A DNA stretch of 64,000 nucleotides from Pseudomonas fontis (GTDB lineage Bacteria > Pseudomonadota > Gammaproteobacteria > Pseudomonadales > Pseudomonadaceae), in contig NZ_JAMDGY010000014.1 in NCBI RefSeq assembly GCF_028656955.1, forward strand, positions 1-64,000, given 5' to 3'. Position numbers and translations under genes: made by a program. Numbering within the stretch: the stretch's first letter is position 1; each line of letters begins with the position of its first letter. Shown here in pieces: positions 1-8,897 of this stretch. The notes beneath the pieces are model-generated. The model was not told where the DNA came from. It worked only from the letters and a program-made list of their open reading frames with translations, and searched no databases.

Positions 1-72
1 TGGAGTCCGCAAGGGCTCCCAAAGCGGCGCCTGCGTTGCAGGCGAGCGCAGCCTCACGGCAGCGGCTACATA
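1..72. repeat. Dispersed repeat, copy cut by window edge
   Basis: This stretch is nearly identical, in inverse orientation, to the element at 30472-30567 and shares its end with 23147-23193. All three carry 'ggcagcggctaca' and 'gggctcc'. It belongs to a short intergenic repeat family of Pseudomonas. The copy begins at or before the window edge, so its full extent is unknown. Confidence 0.7.
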
Positions 73-173
73 GGAGCCGACCTATGCCCAACAGGGTTGA
101 ATGTGCCGCTGAGAATCATCTGCCCAGACGAACGCCCCTTGCAACCCACCGCCAACAGCCGCATAAACAGCCC

Positions 174-3100
174 ATGAACCTCCCTGCACACAAACACCCG
201 GTGCTGGACGCGTTTCACCCCGCCGTACGCGCCTGGTTCCAACGCAGCTTCCCGACGGTCACCGCCGCCCAGGCCCAGGCCTGGCCGCTGATCCGCGACG
301 GGCAATCGGTGCTGGTCGCCGCCCCCACCGGCTCAGGCAAAACCCTCACCGCCTTTCTCGCCGTACTGGACGAACTGGTCAGGCAAGCCCCGCTAGCCGA
401 GCAAACCCTGGTGGTCTACGTCTCGCCCCTCAAGGCGCTGTCCAACGACATCCAGATCAACCTGCAAGCCCCCCTTGCCGGGATCAGCGCCGAACTCGCC
501 GCCCAAGGCCTTGAAGCCCCCGCCATCCGCACCGCCGTGCGCACCGGCGACACCCCGCAAAAAGAACGCGTGGCGATGCGCAAGCAAGCGCCGCACATCC
601 TGGTCACCACCCCCGAGTCGCTCTACGTACTGCTTGGCTCGGCCTCCGGCCGGCAAGGCCTGGCCAACGTCCACACAGTGATCGTCGACGAGATCCACGC
701 CCTGGCCGGCAACAAGCGCGGCAGCCACCTGGCACTGACCCTCGAACGCCTCGAAGCCCTGTGCAACCGCCCACTGCGGCGCATCGGCCTGTCCGCCACG
801 CAACGCCCGGTCGAACGCGTTGCGCAGTTTCTGACCGGCCCGCAACGCCCCTGCGCCATTGTCGACATCGGTCATGCCCGCCAGCGCGACCTGGCCATCG
901 AAGTACCGCCGCTGCCCTTGAGCGCAGTGATGGCCAACGACGTCTGGGAGCGGGTCTACGACCGCCTCGCGCAACTGGCAGGCGAGCACCGCACCACCCT
1001 GGTGTTCGTCAACACCCGCCGCCTCGCCGAGCGCCTGACTCGCCATTTGAGCGAACGCCTCGGCCACACGGCCGTCGCCGCGCACCACGGCAGCCTGGCC
1101 AAGGAGCTGCGCCTGGACGCCGAACAACGCCTCAAGCGCGGCGAGCTGAAAGTGCTGGTGGCCACCGCCGCGCTGGAGCTGGGTATTGATATCGGCGAAG
1201 TCGAGCTGGTCTGCCAGATCAGCTCACCGGGGTCGATTGCCGGGTTTCTGCAACGTGTAGGCCGCTCCGGCCACCAGGTCGAGGGCACGCCCAAAGGCCG
1301 CCTGTTCCCCACCACCCGCGACGACCTGATCGAATGCGCGGCGTTGCTCGACTGCGTACGGCGCGGCGAACTGGATGAGCTGCACATCCCCCGCGCACCG
1401 CTGGATGTGCTGGCCCAGCAGATCGTCGCGGAGGTCAGTTGCCAGCCCTGGCCCGAAGCCGAACTGCTCGCCTGCCTAGCCCGCGCCCTGCCCTACGCCG
1501 AACTCGACGATGCTCACTTTCAGGCGCTGCTGCGCATGCTCGCCGAGGGCTACAACGGTCGTCAGGGCGTGCGCAGCGCCTATATTCACCGCGACGCGGT
1601 CAGTGGCCAGTTGCGCGGGCGGCGTGGCGCACAGCTGACGGCGCTGACCAGCGGCGGAACCATCCCCGACAACGCCGACTATGCCGTGTTGCTTGAGCCG
1701 CAAAGCCTGAACATCGGCAGCGTCAACGAAGACTTCGCCGTGGAGAGCATTGCCGGCGACATCTTCCAGCTGGGCAATGCCTCCTACCGCATCCTGCGGG
1801 TCGAGCCGGGCAAGGTGCGGGTCGAGGACGCCCAGGGCCAGCCGCCGACCATCCCGTTCTGGCTCGGCGAAGCACCGGGGCGCAGCGATGAGCTGTCCGC
1901 CGCCGTCGCCCGCCTGCAAGCCGAGATCGACCAGCGCCTGCAGGCCAGCCATGGCCAGGAACAACCACTGATCGACTGGCTGGGCGAGGCCCTTGGCCTG
2001 GGGCATGACAGCGCCGAACAACTGCTGGAATACCTCGGCCGAACCCGTCAGGTACTCACCGCCCTGCCCTCACAGGACACGCTGATCATGGAGCGGTTTT
2101 TCGACGAGTCCGGCGGTACGCAGTTGATCATCCATTCGCCGTTCGGCAGCCGCATCAACCGCGCCTGGGGCCTGGCCTTGCGCAAGCGCTTCTGCCGGAC
2201 CTTCAACTTCGAATTGCAGGCCGCTGCCAGCGAGGACGCGATCATCCTGTCGCTGTCGGCCGGCCACAGCTTTGCCCTGGATGAAGTCTGGCGCTACCTG
2301 CCCAGCGCCAGCGCCGAGCACCTGTTGATTCAGGCGGTGCTCGACGCGCCGCTGTTCGGCGTACGCTGGCGCTGGAACGCCGGGGTTTCCCTGGCGCTGC
2401 CGCGCTTTGCCAGCGGGCGCAAGATCGCCCCGCAGATCCAGCGGATGAAAAGCGAAGACCTCACTGCCGCGGTCTTCCCCGACCAGTTGGCGTGCCTGGA
2501 AAACATCGTCGGGGAACGCGAGATCCCCGATCACCCGCTGGTGGAACAGACACTGGACGACTGCCTGCATGAAGCGATGGACTGCGAAGGCTGGTTGGCA
2601 TTGTTGCGGCGCATCGAGCGCAAGCAGATCACCTTGATCTGCCGCGACCTGCCTGCGCCTTCACCGCTGGCAGCGGCAATTCTCAATGCCCGGCCCTATG
2701 CCTTCCTCGACGATGCCCCGCTGGAAGAGCGACGTACGCAAGCGGTGCTGAACCGGCGCTGGAACGAACCCAAAGACGCCGATGACCTCGGCGCCCTCGA
2801 CCCCGAGGCCATCGTCGCCGTGTGCATCGAAGCCTGGCCCGCCCCGGCCTCGGCGGACGAAGTGCACGAAGCCTTGATGAGCCTGGCGGCGGTCACCCGT
2901 GACGAGGCCGCCGCGAATGCGGGCTGGCCAGACTGGCTGAATACCCTGGCCACCAGTGGACGGGCAGGTTGCCTGCAGCTGGCGCAGGGTGGCAGGCTGT
3001 GGGTGGCCCGCGAGCGCCTGACCGGCTTGCTCGCGGTTTACCCGCAGGCCGTGGTTGTGCCGGCCCTGACGGCGTTGCCGGGCTTCGACCAGGCCATCGA

Positions 3101-4445
3101 CGAAGACAGTGCCACGCTGGAGCTGGTGCGTGCCCGGCTGAGCGGGTTCGGGCCAATGAGCGTGGCGGCGATTGCCGAGCCATTGCAACTGCCTGTTACC
3201 CGGGTGGTGCAGGCGCTGGCCCGCCTGGAGGCTGAAGGCTATGTCATGCGCGGCCAGTTCTGCCCTGGCCAGGGTGAAGAACAATGGTGCGAGCGGCATC
3301 TGCTGGCGCGCATCCACCGCTACACCCTCAAGCGCCTGCGCCGGGAAATCGAGCCGGTCAGCCTGCAGGATTTCATGCGTTTCCTGTTTGATTGGCAGCA
3401 CCTCTCGCCCACCAGTCGGCTAAAGGGCAATGCGGCATTGAGCGAGGTGCTGGCGCAACTGGAGGGGTATCAGGCGGCGGCCGGATCGTGGGAGAGCGAG
3501 CTGCTGCCCGGGCGCATCAGTGACTACAGCCCACGCTGGCTGGATGAAGCCTGCCGTGCTGGCAAGACCACCTGGGCACGCCTGGCAGCGGCCGGCAAAG
3601 CCTCGACGACGACCTTGCGCAGCACACCGATCGTGCTGCTGCCACGTGCCCGTCTCGGGTTGTGGCAGAACCTGGGAACCAGTGCTGAGGTGGACAGCTT
3701 GTCGCCTCGTACCCAGCGTGTTCATTCGGCGCTGAGCCAGCATGGCGCGCTGTTCTTCGATGAGCTGCGCGACGAGGCGCACCTGCTGCCCAGTGAACTG
3801 GAGAACGCCTTGCAGGAGCTGGTGGGCGCCGGGCTGATCAGTGCCGACAGCTTTGCCGGGCTGCGTACCTTGATTACCCCGGCCAGCAAGCGTCAGGCGC
3901 GGGGTGGCCGGCGTGGGCGCGGGCCGGTGTTTGGCGGGATGGACGATGCCGGGCGTTGGGCGCTGTTGCGCCGGGCCAGTGTGCCGGACAACCCCGGCGA
4001 CACCCTGGAACATATTGCCCGTACGCTGCTGCGCCGCTATGGCGTGGTGTTCTGGCGCTTGCTGGAGCGCGAGGCGGCGTGGCTGCCGAGCTGGCGTGAG
4101 TTGCTGCGTACCTTCCATCGCCTGGAGGCGCGGGGGGAGATTCGCGGCGGGCGCTTTGTCAGTGGCTTGGCCGGGGAGCAGTTTGCCCTGCCCGAGGCGA
4201 TTGGCTTGTTGCGCGAGGTGCGTCGACGGCCGCTGGACGGCGCGCTGGTGGTGGTCGGGGCGACCGACCCATTGAACCTGGTGGGCACGCTGTTTCCGGG
4301 GCAGAAGGTGGCGACGGTCAGTGGCAATCGGTTGCTGTACCGCGACGGGGTGGCGGTGGCGGCGCTGGTGGCGGGGGTGCAGCAGTATTGGCTGGAGGAA
4401 GAGGTGAAGTTGCGCGATGCACTGATCCGCGACCCTGGAATCTGA
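174..4445 (+). CDS. lhr: Lhr-type large ATP-dependent DNA/RNA helicase
   Basis: This is a superfamily 2 helicase of the Lhr family, thought to act in DNA repair. The 1423-residue product has Walker A APTGSGKT at residues 50-57 and a DEIH box (VIVDEIH) near 165. Motif VI follows (QRVGRSGHQ), then the long C-terminal half with winged-helix and DEAD-assoc regions typical of full-length Lhr, which is usually 1400-1550 residues. The reading frame stays open upstream to base 36, but that part lies in a repeat and does not look like protein. The ATG at 174 (MNLPAHKHPV) sits just before the conserved N-terminus and was chosen. The Shine-Dalgarno site is weak. The next gene on the strand is separated by a REP pair. 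Confidence 0.92.
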   Translation: MNLPAHKHPVLDAFHPAVRAWFQRSFPTVTAAQAQAWPLIRDGQSVLVAAPTGSGKTLTAFLAVLDELVRQAPLAEQTLVVYVSPLKALSNDIQINLQAPLAGISAELAAQGLEAPAIRTAVRTGDTPQKERVAMRKQAPHILVTTPESLYVLLGSASGRQGLANVHTVIVDEIHALAGNKRGSHLALTLERLEALCNRPLRRIGLSATQRPVERVAQFLTGPQRPCAIVDIGHARQRDLAIEVPPLPLSAVMANDVWERVYDRLAQLAGEHRTTLVFVNTRRLAERLTRHLSERLGHTAVAAHHGSLAKELRLDAEQRLKRGELKVLVATAALELGIDIGEVELVCQISSPGSIAGFLQRVGRSGHQVEGTPKGRLFPTTRDDLIECAALLDCVRRGELDELHIPRAPLDVLAQQIVAEVSCQPWPEAELLACLARALPYAELDDAHFQALLRMLAEGYNGRQGVRSAYIHRDAVSGQLRGRRGAQLTALTSGGTIPDNADYAVLLEPQSLNIGSVNEDFAVESIAGDIFQLGNASYRILRVEPGKVRVEDAQGQPPTIPFWLGEAPGRSDELSAAVARLQAEIDQRLQASHGQEQPLIDWLGEALGLGHDSAEQLLEYLGRTRQVLTALPSQDTLIMERFFDESGGTQLIIHSPFGSRINRAWGLALRKRFCRTFNFELQAAASEDAIILSLSAGHSFALDEVWRYLPSASAEHLLIQAVLDAPLFGVRWRWNAGVSLALPRFASGRKIAPQIQRMKSEDLTAAVFPDQLACLENIVGEREIPDHPLVEQTLDDCLHEAMDCEGWLALLRRIERKQITLICRDLPAPSPLAAAILNARPYAFLDDAPLEERRTQAVLNRRWNEPKDADDLGALDPEAIVAVCIEAWPAPASADEVHEALMSLAAVTRDEAAANAGWPDWLNTLATSGRAGCLQLAQGGRLWVARERLTGLLAVYPQAVVVPALTALPGFDQAIDEDSATLELVRARLSGFGPMSVAAIAEPLQLPVTRVVQALARLEAEGYVMRGQFCPGQGEEQWCERHLLARIHRYTLKRLRREIEPVSLQDFMRFLFDWQHLSPTSRLKGNAALSEVLAQLEGYQAAAGSWESELLPGRISDYSPRWLDEACRAGKTTWARLAAAGKASTTTLRSTPIVLLPRARLGLWQNLGTSAEVDSLSPRTQRVHSALSQHGALFFDELRDEAHLLPSELENALQELVGAGLISADSFAGLRTLITPASKRQARGGRRGRGPVFGGMDDAGRWALLRRASVPDNPGDTLEHIARTLLRRYGVVFWRLLEREAAWLPSWRELLRTFHRLEARGEIRGGRFVSGLAGEQFALPEAIGLLREVRRRPLDGALVVVGATDPLNLVGTLFPGQKVATVSGNRLLYRDGVAVAALVAGVQQYWLEEEVKLRDALIRDPGI

Positions 4446-4458
4446 AGATTGCTGGAGC

Positions 4459-4545
4459 CCTGTGGGAGCCGGCCTTGCCGGCGATAAGGCTAGCACTGAC
4501 TGCGAGGGCTTTGCCCTCGATCGCTGGCAAGGCCAGCTCCCACAG
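4459..4545. repeat. Inverted pair of REP elements
   Basis: Two palindromic REP units face each other: 'tgtgggagccggccttgccg' and its near reverse complement 'cgctggcaaggccagctccc'. About 35 bases separate them. This is the common P. putida-type REP pair. It lies just after lhr and could form hairpins in the 3' end of its mRNA. The rest of the 4446-4652 gap holds only the start region of the next gene. Confidence 0.85.
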
Positions 4546-4652
4546 GGGTCGGTGGAGGCTCGTAACGTTCAGTTGCCTCCCGCAATGGTTGGCTTCCATT
4601 CCCCTATTCGATATAAGGTCTTGTCTCGGACACGTCCAAACAAGGAACCTGC

Positions 4653-6272
4653 ATGAGCCTGTCACTTCTCAGCCGTTACGCCTTCTTCGCCGCCTGTGTC
4701 CTGTTTACCCTCGCCAGCCTGCCCTTCCTTGACCACGACTGGCTCTGGCCATTCACCCTGGCCACGCTGATCCTCAGCCTGATCGGCCTGTTCGATCTGC
4801 TGCAAAGCCGCCACGCCGTGCGGCGCAACTACCCGATCCTGGGCAATATCCGTTACCTGGTCGAAGGCATCCGTCCGGAAATCCGCCAGTACCTGCTGGA
4901 GTCCGACAGCGATGCCCTGCCCTTCTCCCGCGCCCAGCGCTCGCTGGTTTACGCCCGGGCCAAGAACGAAGCCTCGGACAAGCCCTTCGGCACCCTGATC
5001 GACGTGTATCAATCCGGCTTCGAGTTCATCGGCCACTCCATGCGCCCGGCCCCACTCAGTGACCCCACCAGTTTCCGGGTGACTGTCGGCGGCCCGCAAT
5101 GCACCCAGCCGTATTCGGCCTCGGTGTTCAACATCTCGGCCATGAGCTTCGGCTCGCTCAGTGCCAACGCTATCCGCGCGCTCAACCAGGGCGCCAAGCT
5201 CGGCAACTTCGCCCACGACACCGGCGAAGGCAGCATCAGCCCCTACCACCGCGAACACGGCGGCGACCTGACCTGGGAGCTGGGCAGCGGCTACTTCGGT
5301 TGCCGCACCTCGGACGGGCGCTTCGACCCCGAACGCTTCGCCGAACAGGCGCGCACCCCGCAAGTGCGGATGATCGAAATCAAGATGAGCCAGGGCGCCA
5401 AGCCCGGCCATGGCGGCATCCTGCCCAAGCACAAGGTGACCCGCGAAATCGCCGAGACCCGAGGCGTGATGATGGGCGAGGACTGCATCTCGCCGTCCCG
5501 CCATAGCGCCTTCTCCACCCCGATTGAAATGATGCAGTTCATCGCCCAGTTGCGTGAGCTGTCCGGCGGCAAACCGGTGGGCTTCAAGTTCTGCCTGGGC
5601 CACCCGTGGGAGTTCATGGGCATTGCCAAGGCCATGCTGGAAACCGGCATCCTCCCGGACTTCATCGTCGTCGACGGCAAGGAAGGCGGCACCGGCGCTG
5701 CGCCAGTGGAGTTCACTGACCATATCGGCGTGCCGCTGCGTGAAGGGCTGCTGTTCGTGCACAACACCTTGGTCGGCTTGAACCTGCGCGACAAGATCAA
5801 GCTCGGTGCCAGCGGCAAGATCGTCAGCGCCTTCGACATTGCCAGCGTGCTGGCCATCGGCGCCGACTGGGCGAATGCGGCGCGTGGCTTCATGTTCGCC
5901 ATTGGCTGCATCCAGTCGCAAAGCTGCCACACCAACAAGTGCCCGACCGGCGTGGCCACGCAAGACGCCCTGCGCCAACGCGCGCTGGTGGTGCCAGACA
6001 AGGCCCAGCGGGTGTTCAACTTCCACCGCAATACGCTCAAGGCGCTGGCCGAAATGTTAGCGGCCGCAGGCCTGGAGCATCCGTCGCAACTGCAAGCCAA
6101 ACACCTGGTGCGGCGCATGTCGGCCACCGAGATCAAATTGTTCTCGCAGTTGCATGTGTTCCTCAAGCCAGGCGAGTTGCTGACCGGTGAGGTGAGTGGC
6201 GAGTTCTACCAGCGGATGTGGCAGATGGCGCGGGCGGACAGCTTTGAGCCGCGGGACGTAGCTGCCGCCTAA
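4653..6272 (+). CDS. FMN-binding glutamate synthase family protein, membrane-anchored
   Basis: The 539-residue protein has two hydrophobic segments at the N-terminus (about residues 5-25 and 28-48). A GltS-type (beta/alpha)8 FMN domain follows, with KMSQGAKPGHGG, a GKEGGTGAAP loop and a cysteine cluster (CIQSQSCHTNKC) that would hold a 3Fe-4S centre. It lacks the glutaminase domain of true glutamate synthase. Stand-alone members of this family are widespread, but their substrate is not established. The start is supported by 'aagga' eight bases upstream of the ATG. Confidence 0.88.
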   Translation: MSLSLLSRYAFFAACVLFTLASLPFLDHDWLWPFTLATLILSLIGLFDLLQSRHAVRRNYPILGNIRYLVEGIRPEIRQYLLESDSDALPFSRAQRSLVYARAKNEASDKPFGTLIDVYQSGFEFIGHSMRPAPLSDPTSFRVTVGGPQCTQPYSASVFNISAMSFGSLSANAIRALNQGAKLGNFAHDTGEGSISPYHREHGGDLTWELGSGYFGCRTSDGRFDPERFAEQARTPQVRMIEIKMSQGAKPGHGGILPKHKVTREIAETRGVMMGEDCISPSRHSAFSTPIEMMQFIAQLRELSGGKPVGFKFCLGHPWEFMGIAKAMLETGILPDFIVVDGKEGGTGAAPVEFTDHIGVPLREGLLFVHNTLVGLNLRDKIKLGASGKIVSAFDIASVLAIGADWANAARGFMFAIGCIQSQSCHTNKCPTGVATQDALRQRALVVPDKAQRVFNFHRNTLKALAEMLAAAGLEHPSQLQAKHLVRRMSATEIKLFSQLHVFLKPGELLTGEVSGEFYQRMWQMARADSFEPRDVAAA

Positions 6273-6291
6273 ACGGGGCTAGCTACCGCTG

Positions 6292-6915
6292 ATGTGCGAA
6301 CACTCAATGTCAATTACACCCTGCAAGGACAGCTACTTGAACGACCCTATCGAGCGCTCAGCACAACAAAACCCAAATAACTACTTGGCAAGTTTGGGCT
6401 TGCTATTACTGACGAGCGTACTCGCACTACTCCCTTATTTGATTACCGCTGCAATGTACGGTACAGCTGACTTTTCACACTGGCCGGCCCACGACACCAC
6501 AACAGTAATTCTCCTTTCTGTCACCATATTCATTTGTGGAATTGCATTATTCGTTGTCAGAGAAAAGCAAATCGACCTAGAAAAAATCATCAATAACCAC
6601 ATCGACACGGAAGAGTATAAAAACAAGAAATACCTTGACCTGATACTGAGCCACTACGGCAATGTAGCGGCTGTCGCGGCATTTTTTGTAGCGCTGATAT
6701 ACCTGATAAAAAGCAACATGAGTCACATCGGTGTTACCGGGGCCGCCCTTGTAATATCACTGCTGACACCAGTGATTTACTTGTTCTATTCGCTGGTTTT
6801 TCTTAAATGCGTTTTCGGAACCTATGGTCGCTCAACTACTTGCTGGGTTGCTTTAGTGGTCATTTTTTCACTCGATGTCGTATTCATGACCATAGCCATT
6901 GGTGGTACCGGCTGA
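6292..6915 (+). CDS. Hypothetical multi-pass membrane protein, AT-rich
   Basis: No family is recognised. The 207-residue product shows about five hydrophobic segments, roughly residues 29-50, 62-80, 115-135, 145-170 and 180-203, with a charged stretch (EKQIDLEKIINNHIDTEEYK) after the second. Base composition and codon use are clearly more AT-rich than in all neighbours, which suggests recent acquisition. It begins 20 bases after the preceding stop. An in-frame ATG at 6307 is an equally possible start, because neither has a clear ribosome binding site. The function is unknown. Confidence 0.6.
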   Translation: MCEHSMSITPCKDSYLNDPIERSAQQNPNNYLASLGLLLLTSVLALLPYLITAAMYGTADFSHWPAHDTTTVILLSVTIFICGIALFVVREKQIDLEKIINNHIDTEEYKNKKYLDLILSHYGNVAAVAAFFVALIYLIKSNMSHIGVTGAALVISLLTPVIYLFYSLVFLKCVFGTYGRSTTCWVALVVIFSLDVVFMTIAIGGTG

Positions 6916-6993
6916 CTCGCGCAAGGTCATTTCCTACGTGAATCGGAGAATTTTCCTGTATCTTCGAGCCGAATCATCACCTAGCCTCCCCCA

Positions 6994-7222
6994 GTCGCTG
7001 CCAATTCAGCGACCGGGCGTAGGAACCCGAAGATCCCAAAGCGTACAAACGCCATCTTCATAGGGTGGTGTATTTGTGACAGCGCTTGAGTTTATGGCGG
7101 CTGTGCGCGGGCATGCTTCGGCATGGCCGGGCGCTCCTGGGGTCCCGGTATTCCTACCCCGCGTACGGCTGCCACCCCAAGCCCGTAGGAAGGCCAGTGG
7201 TAGCTCCATTCTCCCGGGAGCT
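6994..7222 (+). ncRNA. Structured 5' leader RNA before the DUF6124 gene
   Basis: Several helices can be drawn by eye. Hairpin 6994-7000/7007-7013 is perfect over 7 bp. A nested stem has 7029-7034 with 7054-7059 and 7041-7044 with 7049-7052. A long helix pairs 7095-7111 with 7157-7174 using G-U pairs. It encloses a UUCG tetraloop hairpin (7112-7116/7121-7125) and a second hairpin (7127-7131/7144-7148), giving a three-way junction. A last hairpin, 7202-7207/7217-7222, buries the Shine-Dalgarno GGGAG (7216-7220) of the following gene. That arrangement suggests translational control. No known riboswitch class is recognised, and the 5' end of the transcript is not known. Confidence 0.6.
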
Positions 7223-7227
7223 AAACA

Positions 7228-7560
7228 ATGAAAAAAATCGTCCCTGATCCACCTCACTTTATTACCGCACTTACCGCCTTCGGTTCCTGCGACGCAGGCC
7301 ACGCCCCACTCTTTGCCGTACGCAGTGGCATAGAAGCTGAAGATGCCCTGGTTCATGCATCAATCCTGCTCAGAGGTGTCCTGGACACTGCCCAGGCAGC
7401 CAGCGAGCGTGCCCCTTCGGAGTTGCGCGGCTTTCTCTGGAATATCCTGCACGCCACTGAAATGTCCAAAGGGCTCGTGGATGCGCTACTCGACGGCGCC
7501 GAACTATCACGCCAAGACGCAAAAAGGGCACCCGATGCAACGGCGGGAGACATCAAGTAA
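7228..7560 (+). CDS. Small DUF6124 (DUF3077-like) family protein
   Basis: The 110-residue soluble protein begins MKKIVPDPP and continues with an 'ALVHASILLRGVLDTA' helix. This resembles the small Pseudomonas proteins grouped as DUF6124, formerly DUF3077, which are often present in several copies per genome. No enzymatic motif is visible and the role is unknown. The Shine-Dalgarno GGGAG lies 7 bases before the ATG inside a hairpin of the structured leader. Composition is closer to the genome average than the upstream membrane-protein gene. Confidence 0.75.
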   Translation: MKKIVPDPPHFITALTAFGSCDAGHAPLFAVRSGIEAEDALVHASILLRGVLDTAQAASERAPSELRGFLWNILHATEMSKGLVDALLDGAELSRQDAKRAPDATAGDIK

Positions 7561-7603
7561 CAAGCTTGTATTGCAAAGCTGACTGATTTTTTACACCCTC
7601 CCC

Positions 7604-7629
7604 GCCGCTGATCAGCAACGATCAGCGGC
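7604..7629. terminator. Stem-loop after the DUF6124 gene
   Basis: A perfect 10-bp stem (7604-7613 with 7620-7629) has a 6-base loop. No T-run follows on the plus strand, so it may end or protect the upstream transcript rather than be a classical terminator. Confidence 0.45.
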
Positions 7630-7691
7630 GCGGAACCTCGCAGTGCGGGGACCTATCCTTATTTGAACCACCCTCGCCAAGAGTCACCATC

Positions 7692-8813
7692 ATGAACAAC
7701 GGTCGCGATCACCGCATCGACTTCTTCCGCGGGTTGGCGCTGATCTTCATCTTCTGGGATCACATACCCGGCAACCCGCTGGCCAACGTCACGGTGCGCA
7801 ATTTCGGTTTCAGCGACGCCGCCGAGATCTTCGTGTTCCTGGCCGGCTACGCCTCGGTATTGGCCTACGGCAAGATCGCCCTGCGCGACGGCTGGCTGGT
7901 CGCCAGCGTGCGCATCCTGCGCCGGGCATGGGTGCTGTACATCGTGCACATCTTCCTGCTGGTGCTGCTGATGGGCATCGTCTTCGTCGCCAACAACCAT
8001 GTCGAAACCCGCGACATGATCCAGGAAATGGGCCTCTACTACTTCCTCGGCAACCCGCAACAGGCACTGGTGGATGAGCTGCTACTGCGCTTCAAACCCA
8101 ACCTGATGGACCCGCTGCCGCTGTACATCCTGCTATTGCTCGGGCTGCCACTGGTGCTGCCGTTGCTGCTGCGCAAGGCCGAATACGTGGTCGGGCTGTC
8201 GGTGGCGCTGTACCTGCTGGCACCGATGTTCCAGTGGAACCTGGCCGCCCAGGAAGGCGGGGTGTGGTTCTTCAACCCGATGGCCTGGCAGTTGCTGTTC
8301 ATCCTGGGCGGAGCGGTGGCGATCAATGCGCAGCGGGACAAGCCGGTGGAGACGCGACCCCTGCACCATCAACCGCTGTTCTGCGTGTCGGCAGCCTACG
8401 TCCTGGTGTGCGCGGTGATCGCGCTGTCATGGCGCTGGCCTGCGGTACATGACGCGATGATGCCGCGCCTGCTCAGCGAATGGCTGTACCCGATCAGCAA
8501 GACCAACCTGTCGCCGGCACGCCTGCTGCACTTCCTGGCACTGGCGTATTGCACCGCGAAACTGCTGCCGACCGGCGCCTGGGTGCAGAGTTGGCTGGCA
8601 CGGCAAAGCTGCCGCATGGGCCGATATTCGCTGGAGGTGTTCTGCTTTGGGGTGCTGCTGGCGCCGTTGGCGGACATGGCCAATGCGCTGGGCGGGGACG
8701 TCTGGCCGGTGCAGGTGCTGACGGCGCTGGCCGGGGTGGGGCTGATGGTGTTGCTGGCGGTTTGGCTGGATGTGAACAAGCGCTTGGGTCGGCCGGTTCA
8801 GGTAACCGCCTAA
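7692..8813 (+). CDS. opgC: OpgC-domain membrane acyltransferase
   Basis: This is an integral inner-membrane protein of 373 residues with about ten hydrophobic helices. The N-terminus RDHRIDFFRGLALIFIFWDH is the conserved entry to OpgC-type proteins. These are related to acyltransferase-3 enzymes and add succinyl groups to osmoregulated periplasmic glucans. Length fits the family. No glucan synthesis genes (opgGH) are nearby, so the substrate is inferred from the family only. It is a single gene between a hairpin and a REP pair. Confidence 0.85.
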   Translation: MNNGRDHRIDFFRGLALIFIFWDHIPGNPLANVTVRNFGFSDAAEIFVFLAGYASVLAYGKIALRDGWLVASVRILRRAWVLYIVHIFLLVLLMGIVFVANNHVETRDMIQEMGLYYFLGNPQQALVDELLLRFKPNLMDPLPLYILLLLGLPLVLPLLLRKAEYVVGLSVALYLLAPMFQWNLAAQEGGVWFFNPMAWQLLFILGGAVAINAQRDKPVETRPLHHQPLFCVSAAYVLVCAVIALSWRWPAVHDAMMPRLLSEWLYPISKTNLSPARLLHFLALAYCTAKLLPTGAWVQSWLARQSCRMGRYSLEVFCFGVLLAPLADMANALGGDVWPVQVLTALAGVGLMVLLAVWLDVNKRLGRPVQVTA

Positions 8814-8823
8814 GGGGCCTGAG

Positions 8824-8893
8824 GCCTCTTCGCCGCCAAGGCTGGCTCCGACAGGTGGATGAAACCCCTGTGGGAGCCGGCCTTGCCGGCGAT
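8824..8893. repeat. Inverted REP pair between convergent genes
   Basis: A degenerate REP ('cgccgccaaggctggctccg') is followed by an inverted consensus copy ('tgtgggagccggccttgccg'). They fill the space between the stop codons of opgC and the convergent permease gene, where hairpins could end both transcripts. Confidence 0.8.
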
Positions 8894-8897
8894 GCTT

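Noticed and set aside
36..173. N-terminal extension of the lhr frame
   Set aside because: It runs through a dispersed repeat and gives a non-conserved Arg-rich stretch.
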